NCBI GenBank assembly: GCA_026390115.1
Contig: JAPLGO010000012.1
Coordinates: 310,001-374,000 of the forward strand
DNA: 64,000 nucleotides
Source: Campylobacterales bacterium
GTDB taxonomy: Bacteria > Campylobacterota > Campylobacteria > Campylobacterales > Sulfurimonadaceae
Direction: 5' to 3'
The position numbers and the translations under genes are program-made. Under the pieces are notes generated by a model. It saw only the letters and a program-made list of their open reading frames with translations. It was not told where the DNA came from and did no database searches. Shown piece by piece: positions 1-9,558 of this stretch. Each line of letters opens with the position of its first letter. Within the stretch, counting starts at the first letter, position 1.

Positions 1-608
1 GTCTCTATGTGCTGGTAAATTATGCCTACTTGCAAGTATTGACGCCTGCTGATTTTGCTCGCATAAGTACGCAAGGAGGAAGTATTGCCGCTGTTGAAGT
101 TGCAAGAGTCGCAATGGGTCCGATTGGCATCACTCTTCTTTCAATATTAATTATGGTGTCGACGTTCGGGGCAACACAGGCAAGTACCATGTCTGCGGCA
201 AGGGTCTATTATCAAATGTCCAAAGAGGGATATTTTTTTAAACCATTTTCGCATGTGCATAAACGCTTTAAAACACCGTATATTTCTTTGACTGGGCAGA
301 TGATTTGGGCATGTTTGCTTATTATCAGCGGTACCTTTGATCAACTTACGGACATGCTTGTATTTGCGGGATTTATATTTTATGGATTGGGTGCTATCGC
401 TGTAATACGTCTTAAAGTGATAGGAAAATTAGAGATAACCTTTGGTTATCCTGCAGTACCTCTCTTATTCCTTCTATGCTGTATTGTTATCGTTGTAAAC
501 GCTGTTTATACGCGTCCGCTTGAATCGCTCACGGGGCTTGGATTAATTATTCTGGGTGTACCGTTTTATTTCTATTTTCGATTACAAAAGTCAAAAATAG
601 AAATATAA
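1..608 (+). CDS. APC-family amino acid permease, C-terminal part
   Basis: This is the last ~200 residues of an amino acid/polyamine transporter of the APC (LAT-like) superfamily. The frame is open to the left edge, so the start lies outside the window; an internal GTG at base 9 is not a credible start because the upstream codons read straight in. Visible are the motif 'TFGATQASTMSAARVYYQMS', typical of the TM8/loop region of this family, and then four hydrophobic segments (roughly residues 90-190) ending in a short charged tail. The substrate cannot be told from this part. It stands apart from the next gene by about 160 bases. Confidence 0.8.
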   Translation, partial: LYVLVNYAYLQVLTPADFARISTQGGSIAAVEVARVAMGPIGITLLSILIMVSTFGATQASTMSAARVYYQMSKEGYFFKPFSHVHKRFKTPYISLTGQMIWACLLIISGTFDQLTDMLVFAGFIFYGLGAIAVIRLKVIGKLEITFGYPAVPLLFLLCCIVIVVNAVYTRPLESLTGLGLIILGVPFYFYFRLQKSKIEI

Positions 609-725
609 AGAGCGCACCACACAATTCCAAATTTCTATATATCAATTTCTCTTCTTATCGAAGAGTATTTATTTGAACTGCTTGGCAAGTGGAATACTTT
701 ATATAAAAATTTGTTTTATTCTCTT

Positions 726-734
726 TGCTATACT
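726..734 (+). promoter_or_regulatory. Extended -10 promoter element for the DUF167 gene
   Basis: TGCTATACT matches the extended -10 form TGnTATAnT used by the housekeeping sigma factor of Campylobacterota, which relies little on a -35 box. It sits ~34 bases before the ATG at 768, which has an AGGAAT ribosome site just upstream. The remaining bases between 609 and 725 show nothing I can name. Confidence 0.45.
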
Positions 735-767
735 TCCGTAAAAACTTTACTTTTCGCCTAGGAATCA

Positions 768-1076
768 ATGATGAAATCCAAAAAACTTGCACACACTTTT
801 TACCAATGGGAAGGCGATATCCTTGTTCTTAATATTTTGGGAACTCCCAGTGCTAAACGAGATGCAATTGGAAAAGTTAAAGCACATCAACTCAAAGTGA
901 GCGTTACCGCTGCACCTGTCGCAGGGAAGGCAACGGATCATATGGTAAAATTTTTAGCCAAAGAGTTTGGAGTGTCCGCTTCTGATTTTGAGGTCGTTTA
1001 CGGTCGCATGAACATCAACAAGCAACTCAGAATCAAAGCTCCAAAAAAACTTCCTTCCTGCATAGATTACGAATAA
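768..1076 (+). CDS. DUF167 (YggU-like) family protein
   Basis: A 102-residue protein of the DUF167/YggU family, small alpha/beta proteins of unknown cellular role found in bacteria and eukaryotes. The family signature is clear: 'PSAKRDAIG' near residue 28, 'LKVSVTAAPVAGKAT' around 43-57 and 'NINKQLRIKAP' near the end. Length is normal for the family. The start has two tandem ATG codons (768, 771), and AGGAAT upstream supports either. It converges on the EI24 gene with 8 bases between the stops and forms a single-gene unit with its own promoter. Confidence 0.85.
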   Translation: MMKSKKLAHTFYQWEGDILVLNILGTPSAKRDAIGKVKAHQLKVSVTAAPVAGKATDHMVKFLAKEFGVSASDFEVVYGRMNINKQLRIKAPKKLPSCIDYE

Positions 1077-1084
1077 AAAATTGG

Positions 1085-1894
1085 CTATAAACCCTGAATG
1101 CGAATTTTTCTAACCTCGACGAAGTAAGTGTGTCCTAAATAAATCACATAAAAAATAGCTCCGAAAAATATTGTAAATGGTATAAGTGAGACTAAATAGA
1201 TGGCTAGAGTTTTCATTCTTATGGCATTGCCGTTGAAATATTTTATCTTTTTATTTTCCTCTTTTGTACAGATATTTGAAGCTATATCGTAAGTCATCGC
1301 TTTGTGAAAAAAATAGTAGAGAGGGAAGTTGAGAGCTATGATATTTACAAGCGGTATAAAATAGAGCGGAATCAGAACTAGAAAGAGTAAAAGCATGATA
1401 AATGCCCACTTTATCATGTTGAATATTCCCTCAAGAATATTTGAATCTCCCATCATTGCAACATCTGAATAATGTCTCTGCTGAAGTTCTCTGAGGACGG
1501 GTTCGGTTAAAAAGCCTATGACTAAAACAGCTACAAAGATGGAGACATAAAGCACCAGAAATCCGCCAATCGAATAAACCAAAAAGCTCACTATCCACGA
1601 GGTGATGGCATGGGTCATAAGAAATTGGATTATGGAAGAACCTTGAAGCAGTGCTGATGTTGTTTCACTGTTTGCTATGCCGTTATGCATCGTGGTCTGT
1701 GAGCTTTGAATGCTCAGAGTGCCGAGCTGTTCAAGCCCCATGCCTGCTATGACAAAAAAGATTATATACAGTGCAACCATTGTTATGATAAAAGGCATTA
1801 GTGCGTATTTGAGCATCTTCGGTGTAAAAAAGTCGCGGATACTCAGAAGAAGTAAGTTACTGTTTTTTGTTATTTTTGTTAAATTATTTGCCAT
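1085..1894 (-). CDS. EI24 domain-containing integral membrane protein
   Basis: A 269-residue inner-membrane protein of the EI24 family (Pfam EI24, which also includes the CysZ sulfate permease). Hydrophobic segments lie around residues 30-52, 95-130, 155-185 and 230-255, with a short cytoplasmic N-terminus containing 'IRDFFTPKMLKYALMPF', a typical EI24 entry motif. CysZ-like sulfate transport is possible but cannot be claimed from sequence alone. The ATG at 1894 is preceded by AAGGAT at a good distance. It is divergent from the GH17 gene, with a ~165-base shared upstream region. Confidence 0.75.
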   Translation of the reverse strand: MANNLTKITKNSNLLLLSIRDFFTPKMLKYALMPFIITMVALYIIFFVIAGMGLEQLGTLSIQSSQTTMHNGIANSETTSALLQGSSIIQFLMTHAITSWIVSFLVYSIGGFLVLYVSIFVAVLVIGFLTEPVLRELQQRHYSDVAMMGDSNILEGIFNMIKWAFIMLLLFLVLIPLYFIPLVNIIALNFPLYYFFHKAMTYDIASNICTKEENKKIKYFNGNAIRMKTLAIYLVSLIPFTIFFGAIFYVIYLGHTYFVEVRKIRIQGL

Positions 1895-2060
1895 AGTGAA
1901 ATCCTTTTTCTTAATTGCTTAGTCTATCACTGTTTTGTTTAAGTTTTAGTTATGGTAAAACCATAAAAACAGAGGAAATTATATTAAAATAGTGTATAAA
2001 TCTGCTATTAAAAATAGTTATCGTTTTATGAATTTTTATAAAACTGCACAAAGGAAAGTA

Positions 2061-3998
2061 ATGACAAAAAAAATATCGGTTATTCTGGCGGCTCTTGCCA
2101 TAGTAGCACTCTTTTGGTACCTAGTCGGAGAGGTTTTCATCTTAAAAAGCAGTGAAAATTCTATTTCAAAACTTCAGTGTGTTTCATACGCGCCCTTTTC
2201 AAAAGATCAATCTCCAATGTTGTTTGATCAAGGAATGGTAATTTCAGAGGAACAAGTAAGAGAAGATTTGACTCTGCTCTCAAAATACACGGATTGCATC
2301 AGAACATACTCTATTTTGGGGCTGGAGATGGTTCCTAAAATTGCAAGAGAGAATGGTCTTAAAATGCTTATGGGTGGCTGGGTAAGCAGTGACAAGATTG
2401 CGACAGAGAAGGAGATAAAAGCTCTTATTACTCTTGCAAGCCAGAACAGAGATATTGTAAAAGCGATTATTGTAGGCAACGAGGCTCTGCTCCGCGGAGA
2501 GGTGACGGACACAACTCTTATTGGGTACATCAAAGAGGTGAAAAAAGCGCTTCCTGATATTAAGGTTACATACGCAGACGTTTGGGAATTTTGGCTTAAA
2601 CATCCGCAAATAAGAGAGGTCACAGACTTTGTAACTATTCATATTCTACCATATTGGGAAGATGATCCGATGAATATCGATGCTTCTTTGAAGCATCTGG
2701 CAGAGGTGAGAGGAGAGGTTGAGGCGATTTTAAAAGAGAAAAATATTTTAATCGGTGAAACAGGCTGGCCTTCCGAGGGGAGAATGCGTGAAGACGCACT
2801 TCCTAGCAAGGTGAATCAGGCAATTTACATACGAGGCTTTGTAAAGCTGGCAGAGGAGAATGAATGGAGCTACAACATCATCGAGGCATTTGACCAGCCA
2901 TGGAAGAGAATGAGCGAGGGAGCCGTCGGCGGATTCTGGGGCTTGTTTGACAAAGATAGAGTGGATAAACATGTTTTTGCGGGGGATGTCTCAAACTTTC
3001 CAAACTATAAACCCTTGGCTTTTGGCTCACTTTTACTTCTTTTTGCATTCTCCTTTTTGCTAAGAGGTTCAAAGATAGCAACGAAAAAAGTAGTGTTGTT
3101 TGGAGCTATTAACTCTCTTTTCGCAATCTTATTTATGCTTCAAGCAGAGCAGTATATGATGACGGCAAGAACGGCTTTAGAATTCGGTTGGGCAGGTTTG
3201 GTTCTTGCAACACACTTCTTTATATACTACTTTTTACTTTACAATATCGCCAAAGATAAAAAGCCGGAGATTATAAATATTTCTGCAATTTTGAAACAAA
3301 AAATATTCAACGCAGACACATCTCTTATGGTTCTTTTTTATCTTTCTTTTGTTTTTCTTCTCATCTCAAATCTTGCTCTTGCCCTTGAGGGAAGGTATAA
3401 AAATTTCGATATTTATATATTTACTGTCTCGGCTATCTCCTTCTTGTGGCTTTACAGAGGCAGATTTGAGAGTATGCATTTTGGAAGATTTGAAAAAGCA
3501 TCCTCTTTAATTTTGGCAATAACGACGGTTGCGATTTTTGTAAATGAGAGCTACCTCAATCTTTTTTCGGATCTATGGGTTTTAATCTCGGTTGGATTTG
3601 CTTCTATCCTATACATGGGCAGCAAAAAAACAGCCTTGAGCGAGCTTAAAAATCTTGCACTTTTTATGATTCTGTTTTTTGGAATTTTTGCCTATTTAAG
3701 ATACGGAATTTTTATGAACGATGCTGTTGCAGCGCAGTGTAACGTATCGGCAGACTCTTTTCTTTGCACGCTAAGAGCTAAAATCGGTCTGTTTGCCTAC
3801 ATGCATGTTTTTGGAGAAGTTGCAGTTGCTGCTGCCGTGGTCGCACTTTTTGCAAACAAAAGAGTACTCTCAATTTTGGCTCTGTTTTTAAGCATCGGTG
3901 CATTAATGATGATGAATGCTTTTTTTGGTGCAATTGCTTTCGCAGTTGCAGTTTTTGTTATGACAAAAAATACTACACATAAAATAGCAGGCAATTAA
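2061..3998 (+). CDS. Membrane-anchored GH17-like beta-1,3-glucan enzyme
   Basis: A 645-residue protein with an N-terminal membrane anchor (residues ~5-25), a glycoside hydrolase family 17-like TIM barrel (~40-310) and about nine C-terminal transmembrane segments. The two catalytic acids of clan GH-A are in place: the acid/base Glu in 'VGNEALLR' (~residue 141) and the nucleophile Glu in 'IGETGWPSEG' (~233). 'CVSYAPF' opens the barrel as usual. Family members act on beta-1,3-glucans as hydrolases or transglycosylases; a role in a periplasmic or extracellular beta-glucan is inference. I chose ATG 2061 (AAGGA five bases upstream) over a GTG at 1992 without a ribosome site. The stop overlaps the convergent flavoprotein gene by 4 bases. 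Confidence 0.75.
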   Translation: MTKKISVILAALAIVALFWYLVGEVFILKSSENSISKLQCVSYAPFSKDQSPMLFDQGMVISEEQVREDLTLLSKYTDCIRTYSILGLEMVPKIARENGLKMLMGGWVSSDKIATEKEIKALITLASQNRDIVKAIIVGNEALLRGEVTDTTLIGYIKEVKKALPDIKVTYADVWEFWLKHPQIREVTDFVTIHILPYWEDDPMNIDASLKHLAEVRGEVEAILKEKNILIGETGWPSEGRMREDALPSKVNQAIYIRGFVKLAEENEWSYNIIEAFDQPWKRMSEGAVGGFWGLFDKDRVDKHVFAGDVSNFPNYKPLAFGSLLLLFAFSFLLRGSKIATKKVVLFGAINSLFAILFMLQAEQYMMTARTALEFGWAGLVLATHFFIYYFLLYNIAKDKKPEIINISAILKQKIFNADTSLMVLFYLSFVFLLISNLALALEGRYKNFDIYIFTVSAISFLWLYRGRFESMHFGRFEKASSLILAITTVAIFVNESYLNLFSDLWVLISVGFASILYMGSKKTALSELKNLALFMILFFGIFAYLRYGIFMNDAVAAQCNVSADSFLCTLRAKIGLFAYMHVFGEVAVAAAVVALFANKRVLSILALFLSIGALMMMNAFFGAIAFAVAVFVMTKNTTHKIAGN

Positions 3999-5185
3999 GA
4001 GGAGGTTATGCTTTTTGCGGCGGAGTATCCGCTTGCCCATGCAAAGGCAAAATTGTATCCTCCTCTACGTCCAACAATATCTAAAACCTCTCCGCAGAAG
4101 TAGAGGTTTTTTTGTTTGAGGGATTCCATCGTTTTTGGATTAATTTCGTTTGTATTTACCCCTCCGCCGCTCACCTCTGCATGCCTGAAACCATGCGTGT
4201 CACTTACCTCAAATTTCCAGTTTAAAATCTGATTGGCTATTCTTTTTGCTGCTTTTGTATCTATCTCTTTTGCTAATCTGAGATGTGGTATCTTTAAATC
4301 ATCGAGGAGTGAGGCGGCAATTTTGAGTGGAGTTAAGCCAATCAAAATATCCAAAACAGAAAATTTCGGCATGCTCTTTGCGATTTTGCTGATATGTTCC
4401 GAGAGCTGTTGCGCGTTCATGTTGGGAAGTAAATTGATAGATATTTCTACCTGCTTTGAACCCATGAGTGCCTCGCTTGCTCTTTGCGAAATGTCGAGAA
4501 CAGCAAAGCCTGAAACACCGTAGTCCGTGAAGAGAATATCGCCGCGGCATGCGGACTCTTTTTTGTTGTTTACAAGCAGCGTAACCTTTCCATCAGTTTT
4601 TGTACCAGACATTTTATGAACAATTTTAGAGTTTAGATGCAGCTGAACAAGAGAGGGATAGGTCGGGATAATACTGTGTCCAAACTCTTTGGCAAAACTC
4701 TGTCCGTCGCTGTTTCCGCCAAGGTGGCTCGCTGCCTCTGAGCCGGTTGCAATCACCACTTTGTCATGTGTTTGGAGCAGTTTTTTAACATCTGTAATCT
4801 TCATATCCATATGAAAAACAACGCCCAGATTTTCTGCAACCACTTGCAAAAGTTTAGCGACAGATTTTGCCTCATTGCTCAGTGGATAGACCCGTCCATC
4901 CTCTTTAACATCGAGTAGCAGACCTATCTCAAGAGCAAACTTTTCAAACTCTTTGAAACCGAAATTTTTGAGTGCGTCGTTTACAAAGGAGGGATTGGCA
5001 CCAAAGAAATCACTCTGGCTTAAATTTCTATTTGTAATGTTGCATCTGCCGTTTCCGGAGACTAAAATCTTTTTGGCACATTTGTTGTTCTGTTCATAAA
5101 TTTCCACATGTGCTTCGAATTTTGCACAAAAGATAGCGCACAAAAGCCCGGATGCTCCGCCGCCGATAATTGCAACTTTTAGCAT
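3995..5185 (-). CDS. HI0933-family FAD-dependent oxidoreductase
   Basis: A 396-residue flavoprotein of the HI0933/YhiN (BaiN-like) family. The N-terminus 'VAIIGGGASGLLCAI' is the dinucleotide-binding fold, followed by 'EQNNKCAKKILVSGNGRCNITN', the family hallmark, and near the end 'GGYNFAFAWASG', the second FAD contact. Members are predicted NAD(P)H-dependent reductases; most have no proven substrate, and some gut homologues act on bile acid intermediates. The length fits the family. The start is 1 base after the mutS2 stop, so it is probably translated from the mutS2 message. Confidence 0.85.
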   Translation of the reverse strand: MLKVAIIGGGASGLLCAIFCAKFEAHVEIYEQNNKCAKKILVSGNGRCNITNRNLSQSDFFGANPSFVNDALKNFGFKEFEKFALEIGLLLDVKEDGRVYPLSNEAKSVAKLLQVVAENLGVVFHMDMKITDVKKLLQTHDKVVIATGSEAASHLGGNSDGQSFAKEFGHSIIPTYPSLVQLHLNSKIVHKMSGTKTDGKVTLLVNNKKESACRGDILFTDYGVSGFAVLDISQRASEALMGSKQVEISINLLPNMNAQQLSEHISKIAKSMPKFSVLDILIGLTPLKIAASLLDDLKIPHLRLAKEIDTKAAKRIANQILNWKFEVSDTHGFRHAEVSGGGVNTNEINPKTMESLKQKNLYFCGEVLDIVGRRGGYNFAFAWASGYSAAKSITSS

Positions 5186-5186
5186 T

Positions 5187-7412
5187 TTAGAGTGTTACAA
5201 CTTTGGCGCCAAATCCGCCCATGTATTGGGGTGCATCTTCAAACTTTTTTACTTTTGGGTGGGATGCCAGAAAATTTTTAACCGCATAAGAGAGTTTGCC
5301 TGTACCGATTCCATGGTAGATTAAAACTTCATCCCAGCCGGAGATGAGCGCATCGGAGATAAATTTATCTAAAACCTCTTCCGCCTCTTCAGCTCGCATT
5401 CCATGCAAATCGCATTTGAGGCCTGCTCTTTTTTCAACGCTTATCTTGACATCGGTTTTGTATTTTGGTTGAATGATTTGGGTATGTTTTAGCTGCTTTG
5501 TTTTTACGCGGAGCTTCATCCCCTCTATCTCAATGAAGGCATCGTTGTTGCTTGAAAGAGAGATTATGACACCCTTTTTGCTGTGGTATTTTACTTTGTC
5601 GTCCACTTTGAACTCCACATGCCGAGCTTCTTGTTCTACTTTTGGCTGAGGAACTGCTTTTTTGGCTCTGTCCATGGCTCTGTGGATTGCTGCACTGTCT
5701 CCGGCTTTTGCTGCGTTTTTTGCTTCGTTGATTGCTGCATCATAAGTGAGTTTGAAGGAATCTTTTTGTTTTTGGGCTTCAAGAAAAAGTTTTTCTCTTT
5801 GTTCTTTCAAATCAAGCTCTTTTTGTCTTAAAGATTCCAGCTTCTCGTCCACCGCTTTGTGTTTTTGCTTGAGTTCGCGTTCGAGTTGCGAGCCTCTCTC
5901 GATGAGAATATTGAGTTTTTCGCTGTTGTCGCCGTAAACAATTTTTGCATCTTGTACAATTTTGTTTGAAATGCCGTATCTGCTTGCAGTCTCAAAAGCG
6001 TAACTCTTCCCGATAATTCCCTGCATAAACTCATAAGTCGGCGTTCGAGCCTCTTCGTCATAAATCGCCGCCATAAGCTCCACATCGTCACGGTCAGCCA
6101 TGAGAGCGGCAAGCCGTTTATGGTGGGTTGTCACGACTATTTTCTGATTTTTTGCAACAAGCTCTTCAAGTATCACTTTAAAAAGTGCCGCCGCTTCGTC
6201 GCTGTCTGTCCCGAGTTCTATCTCATCTACGCCCACAAGAGCCGATTTGTACTCAAAAATTTTAGAAAACTCCTGCATTCTTCCTGCAAAAGTTGAGATA
6301 TCGTTTTTTACATTTTGAGGGTCGTCAATAATTGCCAACACATTTTTAAAAGAGCCGATGTGCGATTTATGTTCATTCAAACGCATCGGAATAATATATT
6401 TCGCCATAAAAGCAGATGCCAAAATTGATTTGAGGAGCATCGTTTTACCACCGGCATTTACACCTGTAATCATGAGTATATTTTTAGAAAAATCCACATG
6501 GATGGGTTTGGCTTTGTGCAGAGCCGGGTGGATAAAGCTATCAAGAGCTATTTTAGAATCATTCTTTGATTTGATGATTTGCAGGTTTTTAGCCCTTGCA
6601 AAGAGAACTCTTGCCTGATAGTTGTCAAACTTATCAAACTCTTTGTCAATAAAGGCAATAAAAGGCTGAAGTTCGGCTAATTTTGCAGAAAAACTTTTTG
6701 CATAGGTGTAGAAGATGGTCTCCTGCTCTTGCTGAATGTAACGAATCTGCTCTTTTGTTTTTAAGATGATGTCGGGAGAGACATAAAAGAATCCGCCGCT
6801 GCTTCTTGCAATAACCGCACCTTTGAGTACATGGTTAAATCCGCCGCGCACCAAAAGACACTCCTCATCGTTTATAAAGTGAACCTGAGAATCCACCAAA
6901 TATCCTGAGAGTTTCGGGCTTGACATCATTCGCTTGAGTGAGCCGCTCATGTTGGCTTTATGCTCTTTTATTCTTGCACTCAAACCAAAAAGTGTCTCAT
7001 CAAGATTTTCGTTAAAATGTCCATCGGCACTGAAATACTCTTCAATTTCTACAAATCTATCGTCGATGATAAATTTTTCCATCCATTCGCCAATTATACC
7101 GCCCAGCTCACGGTTTTTGAAGTATCTAAAGTATCTTACTACCTTGATAATTTCAAATATCTGTTCAAAATTCAGAACACCTCGTTTGCTTAAATGCCCT
7201 TTGATATTTGCAAAGTTAGCAATTTTTGGAGGTGCTTTAAACTCTATTGCGTCAAGTGCTTTTATATAGCGAAAATGAAGCTCTTGATCCCCTTCGATGT
7301 AGAGGGAAGCCTCACGGGAGAAGAAATTTTTAAATGTATTGATATGCTCATCTAAGTCAAGTTGTGTAATCAGCAACTCGATTTTAGATTTGTTTGAAGT
7401 TTCTACTCGCAC
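5187..7412 (-). CDS. mutS2: MutS2-type endonuclease/ATPase with Smr domain
   Basis: A 741-residue MutS2 protein. It has the MutS lever/ATPase core with Walker A 'GVNAGGKTMLL' at ~residues 319-330 and the Walker B-like 'GVDEIELGTDSDEAA', a long charged coiled coil (~500-600), and a C-terminal Smr nuclease domain (~665-741) with 'CDLHGMRAEEA' and 'HGIGTGKLSYAV'. In Helicobacter pylori MutS2 suppresses homologous and homeologous recombination and repairs oxidative damage; other bacterial MutS2 proteins act in ribosome rescue. It starts with GTG at 7412, overlapping the upstream gene by 10 bases. The order murC, small membrane gene, mutS2 recurs in Campylobacter. Confidence 0.93.
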   Translation of the reverse strand: MRVETSNKSKIELLITQLDLDEHINTFKNFFSREASLYIEGDQELHFRYIKALDAIEFKAPPKIANFANIKGHLSKRGVLNFEQIFEIIKVVRYFRYFKNRELGGIIGEWMEKFIIDDRFVEIEEYFSADGHFNENLDETLFGLSARIKEHKANMSGSLKRMMSSPKLSGYLVDSQVHFINDEECLLVRGGFNHVLKGAVIARSSGGFFYVSPDIILKTKEQIRYIQQEQETIFYTYAKSFSAKLAELQPFIAFIDKEFDKFDNYQARVLFARAKNLQIIKSKNDSKIALDSFIHPALHKAKPIHVDFSKNILMITGVNAGGKTMLLKSILASAFMAKYIIPMRLNEHKSHIGSFKNVLAIIDDPQNVKNDISTFAGRMQEFSKIFEYKSALVGVDEIELGTDSDEAAALFKVILEELVAKNQKIVVTTHHKRLAALMADRDDVELMAAIYDEEARTPTYEFMQGIIGKSYAFETASRYGISNKIVQDAKIVYGDNSEKLNILIERGSQLERELKQKHKAVDEKLESLRQKELDLKEQREKLFLEAQKQKDSFKLTYDAAINEAKNAAKAGDSAAIHRAMDRAKKAVPQPKVEQEARHVEFKVDDKVKYHSKKGVIISLSSNNDAFIEIEGMKLRVKTKQLKHTQIIQPKYKTDVKISVEKRAGLKCDLHGMRAEEAEEVLDKFISDALISGWDEVLIYHGIGTGKLSYAVKNFLASHPKVKKFEDAPQYMGGFGAKVVTL

Positions 7413-7732
7413 TCTGAGACACTAATCATTTGGTTAAAATAGGGAGTATTATGTTTTCCTATAAAGGTATAAGTACCTATACTGAGGGTGTAGTTTGTGC
7501 TGTTTACATCTTCATTTTTACATTTTACAGTTTTGTTTTGCTCAAATTTTCTTACAGCTTCCAGCATTTTTTGGCTCTGTGCATTACTGTAGCTGTTGTA
7601 CAAAATTGCGCTAAGAATGATAGCTAATAGGATGGTTGTTACCGTTATTTTTTGAAGTTTTGTAAATTCCGTAAAGTAGTGCAGAGCTAAAAAGAAAAGC
7701 CCAGCGATTATAGCACTAAATATATATGCCAT
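7403..7732 (-). CDS. Small conserved membrane protein between murC and mutS2
   Basis: A 109-residue protein I do not recognise as a functional family. Two transmembrane segments fill residues ~3-20 and ~28-45, followed by a ~65-residue soluble tail with two Cys ('VKCKNED' and 'SVSECE' at the very end) that could pair in the periplasm. Its ATG shares a base with the murC stop (ATG/TAA at 7730-7734) and its end overlaps mutS2, so it is tightly coupled. I recall an integral membrane protein at the same spot in Campylobacter, which suggests a conserved small gene rather than a chance frame. Confidence 0.7.
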   Translation of the reverse strand: MAYIFSAIIAGLFFLALHYFTEFTKLQKITVTTILLAIILSAILYNSYSNAQSQKMLEAVRKFEQNKTVKCKNEDVNSTNYTLSIGTYTFIGKHNTPYFNQMISVSECE

Positions 7733-9051
7733 TACGCAATTCCTCTTATTTGATACGTAAGGTCTCCTGCACCAAAACCGATGATAAGACCTCTGTCTAA
7801 AATCTGTAAATCTTTTTTATTTTTTATAACAGTTATTTTGTTATTTGCTCTAGTGATGCTGTCTGCCATGGTGAGGTTGTATGCCTTGAACTTCTCTTTG
7901 AAATCAATCTCCCTAGGAGCTTCACCCGCAGACCAGACAGGCAGAATGATAAGTTCTTGCGCACCCTCAAAACATTTGATAAACTCCTCAAGATTATCGA
8001 TAGTTCGAGAGTATTTATGCGGCTGCCAGATAGCTGTTATTTTATCAAAACCTTTGAGGAGTGCGTACTCCTTTACAGATTGGAATGTTGCTTTTATCTC
8101 TGTCGGGTGGTGACCATAATCATCAATAATTACGCTGTCTTCTTCAGAGCCGACTATGTCAAATCGTTTTTTAATACCCTTGAATGTCAAGATGTTTGCG
8201 CGAATCTCTTCAATATCCATAGACTCATGTGCCGCTAAAATCGCTAAAGAGGCATCAAGAGCGATGTGTGCACCAAAACCCCAAACATCGAATGCTCCTA
8301 AATCTTTGAGCGTAAATCTTGTGTGGGGTTCATTGTCGATTAGAATGTACTCTAAATTTTTAATCTCTTTGCTAGGGTAGAGCCAGTGCGCTTCTATTTC
8401 ACCCTCATTTTTTAAAGTTTTTAGAAAGGGGTCTTCTGCATTTAAAACACGGCATGGAGCGGATTTTATAAAAGTGCGGTAGGAGTCGTAAAATCTATCA
8501 TAATTGTAGTCATAATACTCCATGTGCTCCGGTTCGGCGTTGATTACTATGGCGCAGTGAGGATTTGAGTTAATAAAACTTCCGTCGCTTTCATCCGCTT
8601 CAAAAACCATTACATCTGTTTTGTCATCGTATCTTACATTAGAGCCAAAAGCTTTGGACTCCGCACCGATGATAGCAGAACCGCTCATAATAGAGGTAAG
8701 TATGGCAGTTGTTGTACTTTTTCCATGTGCACCGGCAATCGCATATACTTTATTTTCATTTAAAATCTGTAAAAGTGCTTCTCTTCGTGCCAAAACTTCT
8801 ATGTCCTTGGCCTTCGCCGCTACAATTTCCGGATTGTCAGGTCGAATGATAGCGGAGTGAACGACTAAATCTTGGTCTGTGATAGCTTCTGCGGCATGTG
8901 GAACCGTCACCGTAATTCCTAAAGTTCGAAGTTTTTTTGTAATGGCTGAGTCGGAGATATCTGAACCGCTTACTTCATGCCCTTTAAAACGCATAAATTG
9001 TGCAAGTCCTGAGATACCTATGCCGCCGATTCCAATAAAATGTATTTTCAT
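7732..9051 (-). CDS. murC: UDP-N-acetylmuramate--L-alanine ligase
   Basis: A 439-residue Mur ligase that adds L-alanine to UDP-MurNAc in the cytoplasm with ATP, the first amino acid of the peptidoglycan stem peptide. The N-terminus has the UDP-binding 'IGIGGIGISGLA' and 'GHEVSGSD'; the ATP loop 'AGAHGKSTTTAIL' is at ~residues 105-118; 'EADESDGSF' and 'IIDDYGHHPTEI' are classic MurC motifs. Length is typical. It lies in a minus-strand run with the DapC-like aminotransferase, so two cell-wall precursor functions travel together. Confidence 0.96.
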   Translation of the reverse strand: MKIHFIGIGGIGISGLAQFMRFKGHEVSGSDISDSAITKKLRTLGITVTVPHAAEAITDQDLVVHSAIIRPDNPEIVAAKAKDIEVLARREALLQILNENKVYAIAGAHGKSTTTAILTSIMSGSAIIGAESKAFGSNVRYDDKTDVMVFEADESDGSFINSNPHCAIVINAEPEHMEYYDYNYDRFYDSYRTFIKSAPCRVLNAEDPFLKTLKNEGEIEAHWLYPSKEIKNLEYILIDNEPHTRFTLKDLGAFDVWGFGAHIALDASLAILAAHESMDIEEIRANILTFKGIKKRFDIVGSEEDSVIIDDYGHHPTEIKATFQSVKEYALLKGFDKITAIWQPHKYSRTIDNLEEFIKCFEGAQELIILPVWSAGEAPREIDFKEKFKAYNLTMADSITRANNKITVIKNKKDLQILDRGLIIGFGAGDLTYQIRGIA

Positions 9052-9054
9052 GTA

Positions 9055-9558
9055 TTACTCCGCAACTATTTTTGAGTTTTCTAGCAATTTTTGTGCCTCT
9101 TTGGTGAAGCAGCTTATATAAAAAGAGCTGGCACTTTCAGTTGCGTCTATGTCTGCAATATTTGATATAAAATCATCGAGAGTAATATTTTCTGCTGAAG
9201 CTATCCAGTGGAGTTTGAGAGCGGACGAGAACTTTGCATCATTTGTAAGCCCACTGAGAACTTCAAACAAAGCACTTGCATCTGCGATTTTACCTGCACT
9301 GTAATGCTCTATGGCATACTCATACAGGGCTCTAACCGTCGCAAAATCCTGCACCTCATTCATGTCCATTACTCTGTGAGACTCAAGGGCATCGGTCAAT
9401 CTCTCCAGCGCCAAATCAAGAATATTTGAATAAAAATCCATAAGTGTATCTTCATCAAAAGTGTCATGCGCTTTTTGCTCTAGCACATAAAGCGATGCAA
9501 TATCAGAGTTTTGTTGTGCTTTTAACACTTCCTCTTTAAGTTTTTCTACCTTGTTCAT
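9055..9558 (-). CDS. Small helical protein of unknown function
   Basis: A 167-residue acidic protein, predicted almost wholly alpha-helical, with no motif I recognise, no signal peptide and no membrane segment. The heptad-like N-terminus could be a coiled coil. I chose ATG 9558 because AAGGAG lies 8 bases upstream and the ATGA overlaps the stop of the aminotransferase gene; a GTG three codons earlier sits on top of that ribosome site. It lies between the dapC-like gene and murC (3-base gap to murC), so it is probably co-translated with cell-wall genes; a helper role there is only a guess. Confidence 0.65.
   Translation of the reverse strand: MNKVEKLKEEVLKAQQNSDIASLYVLEQKAHDTFDEDTLMDFYSNILDLALERLTDALESHRVMDMNEVQDFATVRALYEYAIEHYSAGKIADASALFEVLSGLTNDAKFSSALKLHWIASAENITLDDFISNIADIDATESASSFYISCFTKEAQKLLENSKIVAE

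Noticed and set aside
147-344. Frames antisense to the permease and many similar overlapping frames in the window
   Set aside because: They lie wholly within well-supported genes, lack ribosome sites and show no family motif.
2228-3081. Several antisense frames in the GH17 gene
   Set aside because: Shadow frames of a long conserved protein; no start signals.
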